64,000 nt of DNA, taken from Crossiella cryophila (GTDB lineage Bacteria; Actinomycetota; Actinomycetes; Mycobacteriales; Pseudonocardiaceae). Numbering within the stretch: position 1 is the first letter of the stretch; each line of letters opens with the position of its first letter. Made by a program: the position numbers and the translations under genes. The notes under the pieces were generated by a model, which was not told the DNA's origin, did no database searches, and was given only the letters and a program-made list of their open reading frames with translations. This document shows, in pieces, positions 8,074 to 16,587 of this stretch. Where the stretch lies: NCBI RefSeq assembly GCF_014204915.1, contig NZ_JACHMH010000001.1, positions 7,589,501 to 7,653,500 on the forward strand, written 5' to 3'.

Positions 8074-9272
8074 ACCGCGCCTCGCTCTCGGAGCCGGTCG
8101 ATCTCCTCGGGTGGATAGCCCAGTTCCGCCAGCACTTCCCGGGTGTGCTCGCCCAGCAGTGGCGGCGGGGACAGCGGGCGGGCGGACTCGCCGTCGACCC
8201 GGACCGGGCTGCCCAGCACGTCCAGCGCGCGGTCCCGGCCGTCCGGGAACGGCAGCCGGTGCACGAACTCGCGGGCCGCGAGTTGTTCCAGGCCAAGGGC
8301 ATCCGGCACGGACAGCACCCGGGCGGCCGGCACCCCGGCGTCGGAGAGGATCTCCTCCCACTCCTTGGCGGTGCGTTGGGCGAGGGCGGGTTCGAGTTCG
8401 GTGCGGAGTTGCTCTCGGTGTGCCTTGCGGTCCACCGGGTGGGTGAAACGGTTGTCACTCAATAGATCCTCCCGACCGAGTAGTCGGGACAGGGTGGCGA
8501 ACTGTTGCTGGCGGTTGGCGGCGATGTTGAGGTGGCCGTCGGCGGTGGCGAAGGTGCCCGACGGGGCGGCGGTAAAGTTCTCGTTGCCGATCGGCTCGGG
8601 GTTGTGGCCGGTGATGAGGTAGTTCGAGGTGACCCAGCCCATCGCGGTGAGCGCGGACTCCAGCATGGACACGTCCAGGAACGCGCCCTCGCCGGTGCGT
8701 TCCCGGCGCAGCAGCGCGGCGGTGACGGCGTAGGCGGCGACCAGGCCGCCGAGGGTGTCGGCGACCGGGAAGCCGGCGCGCAGCGGGGTGACCTCGGGGG
8801 TGCCGGTCACGCTCATCATGCCGCTGAGGCCCTGCACGATCTGGTCGTAGGCGGGCCGGGAGCGCATCGGGCCGGTCTGGCCGAAGCCGGAGATCGCGCA
8901 GTAGACCAGGCCGGGATTGGCTGCCCGCAACACATCCCAGCCCAGGTCGAGCCGGTCCATCACGCCGGGCCGGTAGTTCTCCACCAGCACATCGGCCTCG
9001 GCCACCGCGCGCAGCAGTGCCGCCCGGCCCTCGGCGTCCTTGAGGTTGATCGTGAGCGACCGCTTGCCCGCGTTCTGCGCCAGAAAGGAGGCGCCCAGGA
9101 GGTCCTCGGAGAGGCCGCGGTCCGCGCCGAGCTGGCGGGCCAGGTCGCCGGTGCCGGGCACCTCGACCTTGATCACCTCCGCACCCTGCAGGGCCAGCTG
9201 GTAGCAGGCGAACGGTCCGGCCAGCACCGTGGTCAGGTCCAGCACCCGCACCCCGGCCAGCAACGCGGCCAT
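8070..9272 (-). CDS. Class III (CaiB/BaiF) CoA-transferase
   Basis: A 400-residue family III CoA-transferase. Typical blocks are VRVLDLTTVLAGPFACYQLALQGAEVIKVE at the N-terminus, SLTINLKDAEGRAAL, and GEGAFLDVSMLES, whose Asp is the expected acyl-carrier residue by comparison with formyl-CoA transferase. It moves CoA between carboxylic acids. The ATG at 9272 shares a base with the IclR stop codon (TGATG), and the gene overlaps the citryl-CoA-lyase-like gene by 4 nt, so all three are co-translated. The donor and acceptor acids are unknown; a citrate analogue fits the neighbourhood. Confidence 0.9.
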   Translation of the reverse strand: MAALLAGVRVLDLTTVLAGPFACYQLALQGAEVIKVEVPGTGDLARQLGADRGLSEDLLGASFLAQNAGKRSLTINLKDAEGRAALLRAVAEADVLVENYRPGVMDRLDLGWDVLRAANPGLVYCAISGFGQTGPMRSRPAYDQIVQGLSGMMSVTGTPEVTPLRAGFPVADTLGGLVAAYAVTAALLRRERTGEGAFLDVSMLESALTAMGWVTSNYLITGHNPEPIGNENFTAAPSGTFATADGHLNIAANRQQQFATLSRLLGREDLLSDNRFTHPVDRKAHREQLRTELEPALAQRTAKEWEEILSDAGVPAARVLSVPDALGLEQLAAREFVHRLPFPDGRDRALDVLGSPVRVDGESARPLSPPPLLGEHTREVLAELGYPPEEIDRLRERGAV

Positions 9273-10030
9273 CAGCCCGCCCCGCCAATGCAGTCCAGCG
9301 CGGTCAGCTTGCGGGCCGAATCCACCAGCAGGGCACCGAATCCGGCCACCACGGTCTCGGTGAACCGCGCGGTCGGACCGCCCAGCGCGAGCGCGGCCAG
9401 CACCTGACCGTCCCGCCCGAACACCGGTGCGGCCACCCCGGACACGCCCTCCTCGCGTTCGCCGTGGCTTACCGACCATCCGGTCAGCGCGGCCGCACGG
9501 GCCCGCTCGGCCAGGGTCCGCGCCCAGTTCTCGTGCGGGGCCTGCCGGGCGATGGCCGCGATGTCGGCCTGGTCCGCCCTGGACAGCAGCACGTGACTGG
9601 CCGCGCCGGACCACAGCGGCATCTCCGCGCCGACCAGGACCACGTGCCGCAGTGTGCGGGTGCCCTCCTGCCGGGCGATGCACACCCTGGCCCGCTGCTG
9701 CCGCACGTACAGGTGCACCGCCTCGCCGCCGCTGGCCTGGCTCAGCCCGGCCAGCAGGGCCAGTGCCGCCTCGGGCAGCTGCCAGGTGGAGCGGGCCAGT
9801 TCGGCCCAGCGCAGCAACGCCGGACCCGGCACGGTGCGCCCGTCGCCGCGGCTCCACAGCAGCCCGCACTGTTCCAGCGTGTGCACCAGCCGGACCACGG
9901 TCGTCTTGGCCAGACCGGTGGCGTCCATCAGCTCGCGCACGGTGCGGCTGGGGTGTTCGGCGTCGTAGAGCGCGAGCAGTTCCACCGCCCGCTGCACGCT
10001 GCGCACCCCGGACGATTCGGATTCGGACAC
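9272..10030 (-). CDS. IclR-family transcriptional regulator
   Basis: A 252-residue regulator with the IclR winged HTH (SGVRSVQRAVELLALYD..TVRELMDATGLAKTTVVRLVHTLE) and the C-terminal effector-binding domain (SWSVSHGEREEGVSGVAAPVF-like region, here TGWSVSHGEREEGVSGVA). GTG at 10030 preceded by AGGGGGAG is chosen; an in-frame ATG at 10063 lacks a ribosome-binding site. It is first in the operon with the CoA-transferase and lyase and divergent from the MHS transporter. A perfect palindrome in the 97-bp gap is its likely operator, suggesting control of both transcripts by the imported acid or its CoA ester. Confidence 0.9.
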   Translation of the reverse strand: MSESESSGVRSVQRAVELLALYDAEHPSRTVRELMDATGLAKTTVVRLVHTLEQCGLLWSRGDGRTVPGPALLRWAELARSTWQLPEAALALLAGLSQASGGEAVHLYVRQQRARVCIARQEGTRTLRHVVLVGAEMPLWSGAASHVLLSRADQADIAAIARQAPHENWARTLAERARAAALTGWSVSHGEREEGVSGVAAPVFGRDGQVLAALALGGPTARFTETVVAGFGALLVDSARKLTALDCIGGAG

Positions 10031-10093
10031 AACTCCCCCTTGCCTGGGACTGGACGGGTCCATAACATCACCGAACCACTCAGCGGCACAAGT

Positions 10094-10110
10094 GTACCAC
10101 CTGGTGGTAC
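10094..10110. promoter_or_regulatory. Perfect palindrome, likely IclR operator
   Basis: GTACCACC-T-GGTGGTAC is an uninterrupted 8+1+8 inverted repeat, 17 bp upstream of the transporter start and 63 bp upstream of the IclR gene start. Its position between divergent genes of one pathway makes it the natural binding site for the adjacent regulator. Confidence 0.7.
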
Positions 10111-10127
10111 TCGACAAAGGAGTCCGG

Positions 10128-11444
10128 ATGATTCGTCCCAGGGTGGCCCTGGCCGCGGTGCTCGGCACCACCGTGGAGTGGTACGACTTCGCGCTCTACG
10201 GCACCGCCGCGGCCCTGGTCTTCAACAAGCTCTACTTCCCCGGCAGCGACCCACTGGTCGGCACCGTGCTCGCCTACGGCACCTTCGCCATCGGCTTCCT
10301 GGCCCGCCCACTCGGCGGCGCCTACTTCGGTGAACGCGGGGACACCAAGGGGCGCAAGAACGTCCTGGTCGCCACGCTGTTGCTGATGGGGGTGGCCACC
10401 ACCGGGATCGGCCTGCTGCCCACCTACGGACAGATCGGCCTGGCCGCGCCGGTCCTGTTGACCCTGCTGCGTTTCGTGCAGGGTTTCGCCGCCGGCGGGG
10501 AGAAGACCGGAGCGCTGATCATCCTGTTCGAGAACTCACCGCCGAAGTGGCGCGGCTTCCTCACCTCACTGCCCGCGATCGGCACCGGCACCGGAACCCT
10601 GTTGTCCACCGGTGCTTTCGCACTGGTCACCGCGACACTGTCCGAAGAGGACTTTCTCTCCTGGGGCTGGCGGGTGCCGTTCCTGCTGGGGGCCGCGCTG
10701 ACCCTGTTCGGCCTGTGGATCCGCCGCTCCATCGACGAGACCGAGGAGTTCAAACGCGCCGGGGTGCCCGCGCCCACGGTCCGCCGTCCGCTGCGGGAAC
10801 GCCTGGCGCAGAGCAGGTTCATGGAGGCATGGCGCCGCTACCCGCGACAGATGCTGATCGTCATCTGCGCGGGCGCCGGTGAGAACGCCGGGTTCTACGT
10901 CTTCGGCACCTTCTCCGTGGCCTACGCCCAGGACCGCCAGCTGCCCACCGCCGCCCTGCTCACCGGCATCTCCATCGCCGCCGCGGTCAAGCTGATCACC
11001 GTGCCCGCCTTCGGCGCGCTGTCGGACCGGATCGGCCGCCGCCCGGTCTCCATCGGCGGCGCGCTGGTGCTGCTGGCCGCGGCCTGGCCGTTCTTCCAGC
11101 TGCTCGACGGCGGTCAGACCTGGGCGATCTGGCTGGCACTGCTGATCACCCTTGGCATCGGCCAGTCCGCGATCCTGGGCTCCCAGCCCGCGTTCTTCGC
11201 CGAACTCTTCGACACCAAGGTGCGCTTCAGCGCGGTCGGCGTGGCCAACAACATCGGCACCGTGCTCACCGGCGGCCTGGCCCCGCTGCTGGCCACCGCG
11301 CTGCTGTTGTGGTTCGACCACAACGTCTTCGGCGTGGTGGTGTTCGTGGCGCTGATGAGCGGGCTGACCGCGGTCACCGTGGCGCTGGCCCCGGAAACCC
11401 GGCACGTCGAACCGGCGCCCGCGGCCGTGCCGACTAACAGGTAG
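10128..11444 (+). CDS. MFS transporter, metabolite:H+ symporter (MHS) family
   Basis: A 438-residue, 12-helix major facilitator. The opening VLGTTVEWYDFALYGTAAAL and the loop GERGDTKGRKN match the MHS subgroup, which includes citrate, alpha-ketoglutarate, shikimate and proline/betaine symporters. AAAGGAG lies 7 nt before the ATG at 10128. A second conserved loop, DRIGRRPVSIG, follows helix 8. Divergence from the CoA-transferase/lyase genes suggests it imports their substrate, most simply a di- or tricarboxylic acid. It ends 11 bp inside the convergent WD40 gene. Confidence 0.9.
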   Translation: MIRPRVALAAVLGTTVEWYDFALYGTAAALVFNKLYFPGSDPLVGTVLAYGTFAIGFLARPLGGAYFGERGDTKGRKNVLVATLLLMGVATTGIGLLPTYGQIGLAAPVLLTLLRFVQGFAAGGEKTGALIILFENSPPKWRGFLTSLPAIGTGTGTLLSTGAFALVTATLSEEDFLSWGWRVPFLLGAALTLFGLWIRRSIDETEEFKRAGVPAPTVRRPLRERLAQSRFMEAWRRYPRQMLIVICAGAGENAGFYVFGTFSVAYAQDRQLPTAALLTGISIAAAVKLITVPAFGALSDRIGRRPVSIGGALVLLAAAWPFFQLLDGGQTWAIWLALLITLGIGQSAILGSQPAFFAELFDTKVRFSAVGVANNIGTVLTGGLAPLLATALLLWFDHNVFGVVVFVALMSGLTAVTVALAPETRHVEPAPAAVPTNR

Positions 11445-14400
11445 GGCGGCGCGGCAGGTCCAGCAGGTGCCGCTGCCACTGCTGTTCGGACAGCTGCCCG
11501 GTGCTGGCGCAGATCCGGTCCACCGCCTTGGTCACGTCCAGGTCCAGCAGCCGCGCGGTGTTCGTGCCGTCGCCGACGACCAGGTGCCGGTCGTCGACGC
11601 GGAAGGCGAGCACCGAACCCGCGTTGTTCCCGGTGCTTATCGGACCGCCAAGCGCGCTGGGGTTGGCCGGATCGGCCACCCGCCACAGCCGCATCGTGCT
11701 GTCGTTGCTGGTGCTGGTCAGGGTGCCGCCGTCGGGGCTGAACACCATCGCGGTGACCTGTTTGGTGTGTCCGGTGAGGGTGCTGAGCTGACGCGGGTTG
11801 GCCGGGTCGGCGATGGACCACAGGGTGATGGCGTCCTCGCGGTAGGACATGGCCAGGGTGCGGCCGTCCGGGCTGATCGCCAGCCGGTCCACCGGGCCCG
11901 GCATGGTGAACCGGCCGCGCCGCACCGGGTTGGCCGGATCGCTGACATCCCAGAGCTGCACGGTGCGGTCCAGACTCGAACTCGCCAGCAGCCGGCCATC
12001 CGATCGGAAGGCGAGCACCATGATCTCGCGCTCGTGTCCGTCCAGCTTGCCGAGCTGCCGGGGGTCACGCGGATCGCTGATGTCCCACAGCCTGCTGGTC
12101 TGGTCGGTCTCGTTGGTGGCCATGGTGCGGCCGTCCGGGGTCACCGCGATGCCGGTGGTGAAGTGGGTGCCCAGGTTGAGTTCCTTGAGCAGCGACGGTT
12201 CGGCCGGATTGGTCAGGTCCCACAGCCGCACCAGCGAGGTGTTGCTCAGGGTGACCAGCAGGCGATCGTCCTTGGCCAGCCGGAAGTAGACCGGGCAGTC
12301 CTGGCACCGCCGCGGCGTGTTGACCACGGGCAGCTCGGCCATCGTCCGCACCGGCTCACCGTCGGCCGTGGACCAGATCCGGATGGACTGGTCCTTGGCC
12401 CCGGTCACGGTGAACCGTCCATCCCGGCTGGACAGCGCGAAGTCCACCGGCTCCTGGTGCCCGATCAGCACCTCAGCGGGCAATGACCACAGCCGCACCG
12501 AGCCATCGCCCGCGCCGGTGGCCACGGTGCGGCCGTCCGGGCTGAAACCGACCGCGTAGACGGTGCCGCCGGTGCCGGCCAGTGGCGGCCCGATACCGGT
12601 GATCGCGGTGGGGTTGGCGGAGTTCCACAGCAGGGCGAGCCCGCCCCCGCCCGCGGTGACCATCACCGTGCCCGCCCGGTTGAACGCCACCCGCCACACC
12701 GCGCCGTTGTGCCCGCTGACCAGGTTGAACAGCAGAGCGCCGTCGGCGATCCGCCACAGCCGCACGCTGGAGTCCCGGCTGCCGGCGGCCACCGTCCTGC
12801 CATCGGGGGTGAAGGCCAGCGTGTACACGCTGACGCCGGCCAGCTTGCGCACCTCCCGCAGTTCGCCACCGGTCAGGTCCCACACCCGGATCGGGCCGTC
12901 CCCGCCCGCGGTGACCAGGGTGCGGCGGTCCGGACTGAACACCATCGCCCACAGCTCGCCGTCGGCGCCGATCCGCGGCCCGCCCAGCGGCCGGGGGTTG
13001 GCCGGATCGCTCAGGTCCCACAGCCGCAGCACGCCCGTGGCGTGCCCGGTGGCCAGGATCTTCCCGTCCGGGTGGAAGGCGGAGGTGTTGATCCGTGCCT
13101 CGCGGTCGTCACCGGCCAGCCAGCTCGTGACCAGGATGGGCGCGGCCGGGTCGGCGATGTTCCACACCCGCATCCGGCCCTCGGCCCCGCCCGCGGCCAT
13201 CAGCTTGCTGTCGGCGCTGAACACCACGGTGATCAGCCAGCCCTTGTGCCCTTCCAGCGGCGGCCCCCACGGCCGCACGTTGGCCGGGTCGCGGACGTCC
13301 CACAGCCGGACCGTGCCGTCGTCACCGGTGGTGGCCAGCACCTTGCCGTTCGGGCTGAACTCGGTCTGGAACACCTCGCCGACGTGCCCGGCCAGGCTTT
13401 CGGCCAACGGGGTGTTGCGGGTGCCGACCAGCCGGGTGTGCACGCTCTGATCCTGCGGGCGCAGCCGGTGCGCGGCCAGGTTGAGCTGCGCGGACAGCGA
13501 GGGATCGCTCGCGGCGAGCCGGTCGGCCTCGGCCAGCACGTGCCGGAAACTCGCGTCGTCGCGCTGGCGTTCGGCGGTGGCCCGTTGCTGGAAGGCCACG
13601 ATCGCGGTGGCGGAGGCCAGGATCGCGAAGGCGACCACCGCGGCCACCAGCTGGCGCAGCCGCCGGGTCCGCCGCCGCTGCCCTGCCGCCTCCTCCTCCC
13701 GCGCGTGCTCGGCCGCGGTGAGGAACTCCCGCTCCCGCACGGTCATCGCGGTCCCGTTGCCCGCCGCCCAGGCGCTGGCCTGGGCCAGCCGGACGCCGCG
13801 GTAGAGCGCGGCCGGATCGCGGTCCAGGGATTCCCAGGTGTCGGTGGCCTCGGTGAGCAAGCGGTGCGTGCGCAGGCCCTCGCGGTCGGCGGCCAGCCAG
13901 TCGTGCAGGCGGGGCCAGCAGCGGATCAGGGCCTCGTGGCTGATCTCCAGGCCGTCCTGGTCGGCGGTGACCAGGCGGGCCTGGACCAGTGCGGCCACCA
14001 CGTGCGCGGTGTCCGGGTGGTCGTCGAGTTCCCGGTGGTAGAGGCGGCGTTTGGTGTCCTCGGTGCCCTCGCCGAGCGCGGTCAGCCGCAGGAACAGGTG
14101 CTGGGCCACGGTTTGCTGGGCCTGGTCGAACCCGGCGTAGCTGCCCTCGGCGGTGCGCGCGATGGCGTGCGCGATCCCGCCGGCGGCCTGGTAGCCGACC
14201 GAGGTGAGCGTGGTGCCGTGCCTGCGCCGCCAGGTCTCCAGCAGTGCGTGCGAGACCAGCGGCAAGACTCCCGGCTGCCCGGCCGTCTCGGCCATCACGG
14301 TGGCGACCAGGGCGTTCTCCAACCGGTAACCGCGGTCCATGGCCGGCCGGGTGATCGCCTCGCGCAGTTGTTCGGTGGTCATCGGGCCGAGCAACACCTG

Positions 14401-15276
14401 CCCGTCCTGGATGGCCTCGACCAGTCCGGCGTGCGCGGCGCAGTGGGTGTAGAAGTCGGTGCGCGCGCCAAGCACCACCCGGACCCGGCTGGTCGGCGCA
14501 CTGGCCGCGTGCAACAGCATGGCCAGGAACAGCTCGCGTTCGGCCGGGTCCGGGCAGAGGGTGAAGACCTCCTCGAACTGGTCCACCACCACCAGCAGTT
14601 CGACGCCCTCCCGGTCGGCGAGGGCCTGCCGGACCCGCAGGTGCAGGTGTTCGGCGCCGCGGCCGAACTCCGCGCGCAGCACGGCCGCGGATTCGCCGGT
14701 GAGCGCGGCCAGTTGCACCGCGCATTCCTCCACCGGCTGTCTGCCCGGCGACATCAACAGCACCGGCTGCGGGTTCTCCCCCTTGCCAACGGTGGCGATC
14801 AGTCCCGCGCGTAACAGCGAGGATTTCCCGGCCCCTGACGCGCCGAAGACGGCCAGGAATCGCCGTTGCGCCAGGCGGTCGATGAGTTGTCCGACAATCT
14901 CGGCACGGCCGAAAAAGCGGTCCGCGTCATTGGCCTGGAAGGCGGCCAGGCCGACATAGGGCGCGTCGGTTTCCACCGGCGGCGGCTTTTCCGACTCCGC
15001 ATCGGGCTGGGCCAACTCGGCCGCGACCCGGTGCCAGCGGGATTCCCATTCCCCGGCATCGCCCGAGCAGGCCCGGACAAAGGCCAGGGTCGCGGCGAGG
15101 CTGGGCAGTCGTTTGCCGCCTGCGGCGTCGGCCAGGGTGGTGGCCGAGTAGTGCGAGCGGCGGGCGAGTTCCCGATAGGTCGGGCTGCCCGCGGCCGCGC
15201 GCAGGGCACGGAGGTCGCGGGCGAAGCTGGTCAGCGCGTCATCGCCGGAGCCGAGCGGCTGTTCGGTGCGTGGCAT
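11434..15276 (-). CDS. HTH-nSTAND NTPase-WD40 repeat protein
   Basis: A 1280-residue protein. An XRE-like helix-turn-helix (about 13-70, YRELARRSHYSATTLADAAGG) is followed by an nSTAND1-type NTPase beginning YVGLAAFQANDADRFFGR, with Walker A GASGAGKS (145-152) and Walker B LLVVVDQFEEVFTL. Then come a transmembrane helix (LRQLVAAVVAFAILASATAIVAF) and about 14 WD40 blades ending in motifs such as VRLWDV, MRVWNI, IRVWDL and VQLWDV, probably two propellers. ATG at 15276 with GGGGGA 6 nt upstream is chosen over a longer frame. Such proteins are abundant in filamentous actinomycetes and are treated as signalling or conflict-system sensors. DNA or ligand targets are unknown. Confidence 0.9.
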   Translation of the reverse strand: MPRTEQPLGSGDDALTSFARDLRALRAAAGSPTYRELARRSHYSATTLADAAGGKRLPSLAATLAFVRACSGDAGEWESRWHRVAAELAQPDAESEKPPPVETDAPYVGLAAFQANDADRFFGRAEIVGQLIDRLAQRRFLAVFGASGAGKSSLLRAGLIATVGKGENPQPVLLMSPGRQPVEECAVQLAALTGESAAVLRAEFGRGAEHLHLRVRQALADREGVELLVVVDQFEEVFTLCPDPAERELFLAMLLHAASAPTSRVRVVLGARTDFYTHCAAHAGLVEAIQDGQVLLGPMTTEQLREAITRPAMDRGYRLENALVATVMAETAGQPGVLPLVSHALLETWRRRHGTTLTSVGYQAAGGIAHAIARTAEGSYAGFDQAQQTVAQHLFLRLTALGEGTEDTKRRLYHRELDDHPDTAHVVAALVQARLVTADQDGLEISHEALIRCWPRLHDWLAADREGLRTHRLLTEATDTWESLDRDPAALYRGVRLAQASAWAAGNGTAMTVREREFLTAAEHAREEEAAGQRRRTRRLRQLVAAVVAFAILASATAIVAFQQRATAERQRDDASFRHVLAEADRLAASDPSLSAQLNLAAHRLRPQDQSVHTRLVGTRNTPLAESLAGHVGEVFQTEFSPNGKVLATTGDDGTVRLWDVRDPANVRPWGPPLEGHKGWLITVVFSADSKLMAAGGAEGRMRVWNIADPAAPILVTSWLAGDDREARINTSAFHPDGKILATGHATGVLRLWDLSDPANPRPLGGPRIGADGELWAMVFSPDRRTLVTAGGDGPIRVWDLTGGELREVRKLAGVSVYTLAFTPDGRTVAAGSRDSSVRLWRIADGALLFNLVSGHNGAVWRVAFNRAGTVMVTAGGGGLALLWNSANPTAITGIGPPLAGTGGTVYAVGFSPDGRTVATGAGDGSVRLWSLPAEVLIGHQEPVDFALSSRDGRFTVTGAKDQSIRIWSTADGEPVRTMAELPVVNTPRRCQDCPVYFRLAKDDRLLVTLSNTSLVRLWDLTNPAEPSLLKELNLGTHFTTGIAVTPDGRTMATNETDQTSRLWDISDPRDPRQLGKLDGHEREIMVLAFRSDGRLLASSSLDRTVQLWDVSDPANPVRRGRFTMPGPVDRLAISPDGRTLAMSYREDAITLWSIADPANPRQLSTLTGHTKQVTAMVFSPDGGTLTSTSNDSTMRLWRVADPANPSALGGPISTGNNAGSVLAFRVDDRHLVVGDGTNTARLLDLDVTKAVDRICASTGQLSEQQWQRHLLDLPRRPTC

Positions 15277-15544
15277 GCAGGTCCCCCAGCAGGTGGCCGC
15301 GTTGTCCGGAGCCTGTTGTACGACCCCCACCGTCGTGACACCGGACAACCCGAAGGCATTAGACATCACCCTGTCGCATTCAGCAGCGGGATGCGGCAAC
15401 TCACAGGAACACGCGTCATCCGCAGGGGGCGAGGCTGTCAGCGCCGGGCGGGCTGAGACAGCCATCTGTTGGTGGATGCGTGTGTGGGGGGTCGCCGCCG
15501 AGCCGGATAGCTGGGGGTTGTCCGGCCCGGCGGCGGCCGAGTGC
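15277..15544. other. Intergenic region upstream of the WD40 gene
   Basis: 268 bp between the GH6 cellulase stop and the WD40 gene. It presumably holds the WD40 promoter. I see no convincing small gene, terminator or repeat. Confidence 0.4.
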
Positions 15545-16485
15545 TCAGGTGCCGTCAATCAGTCTGATGGCGAGCGCGGGACTGAACTGGCCAGCGGGAA
15601 TGCCGGGGCCGATGCCGCAGTCGCCGTCGGAGTTGCCGGGGGTCTTGACCCACAGCAGCATTTCCGCGCCGCCGCCGACCTGGGCGGGCACGCCGAGTTT
15701 CCGGCCGGGTGGATTGCACCACTGCCCGTTGTGGCCATTGCCGTTGCGACTGGTGTCGATCACGAATTTGGCTGGGTAACCCAGGGCGGCGACCACCGAG
15801 CCTGCGTAGTTCTGGGAGGTGGCGGTCGGGTAGTAGTTGGACACGTTGACCGCGAAGCCGCGCACGTTGCGCACCCCGGCGGAGTCCAGGCGAGCGGCCA
15901 TGGTGGCGGCGGGCACCCAGCCCACGTTGCCGCCGTCGAGGTAGGCGAAGGTGTTCGGCGCCTTCTGCCGGAGCTGCTGGGTGGCGTAGGTCAGCATGCC
16001 GAGGCGTTCCCGGATGGCGGCCTCGCTCATGCACTCGAAATCGCCGAGCGCGTCCGGTTCGATCACCACCACCGCGGGTTTGCCGCCGATCCCAGCGGCC
16101 AGGCTGGAGATCCAGGTGCGGTAGGCGGCCGGGTTGCCCGCGCCGCCGCCGGAGTGGCCGCCGCAGGCGTCCCTACCGGGCAGATGGTAGGCGACCAGCA
16201 CCGGCAGTTTGTCGTGACTGTCAGCCGCACCGACGTAACTGGCCACGGTGGCGCCGATGTTGGCGTCGGCGCCAAACCACCTACCGATCGGTCGGTTGGC
16301 GATCGCGGACTGGATGCGCGCGGCGCGGGCGTCACCGGGGTTGTTGCGGGCCCACACCGCTGGGGTGGAGTTGGGGTTGACGTAGAAGCCGCTGGTCAAC
16401 TCGATCGGGTTGGCCGCGAACGCGGGTGACGCGGTGGCCAGGAGCAGGGCGGTTGCGGACAGGGCCAGCCGGGCGGTCCACGACA
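15545..16485 (-). CDS. GH6 cellulase (endoglucanase/cellobiohydrolase), start codon interrupted by a group II intron
   Basis: A 313-residue secreted glycoside hydrolase family 6 enzyme, counted after intron removal: the A of its ATG is base 19014 and the TG is 16485-16484. The joined message reads AAGGGA, 7 nt, ATG, then MSWTARLALSATALLLATAS, a normal signal peptide cut after PAFA. The GH6 domain shows the acid motif VIEPDAL, AYLDGGNVGW and CNPPGRKLG. There is no carbohydrate-binding module. Upstream in-frame codons in the genomic DNA belong to the intron and would give a poor N-terminus. It follows the GH9 gene after 25 bp in the spliced transcript, forming a two-enzyme cellulose operon. Confidence 0.9.
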
Positions 16486-16526
16486 GTCGGGTAGGACCGC
16501 CGCATTGCTGCGGCGGTCCCCCCTCA

Positions 16527-16561
16527 GAACCGTGCGTGCCACTCGTCGCGGCACACGGCTC
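16527..16561 (-). ncRNA. Group II intron domain V
   Basis: A 35-nt hairpin beginning GAGCCGTGTG and ending CGCACGGTTC, the most conserved catalytic element of group II ribozymes. It lies 26 bases after the maturase stop codon and is followed by the domain VI hairpin. Its intact pairing indicates that the ribozyme can still fold. Confidence 0.9.
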
Positions 16562-16587
16562 AAGTGGGCCCCCAGGGTCGCGCTGGA

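Noticed and set aside
11467-15456. Several long plus-strand frames opposite the WD40 gene
   Set aside because: They are shadows of the WD40/NTPase coding strand and contain no recognisable domain.
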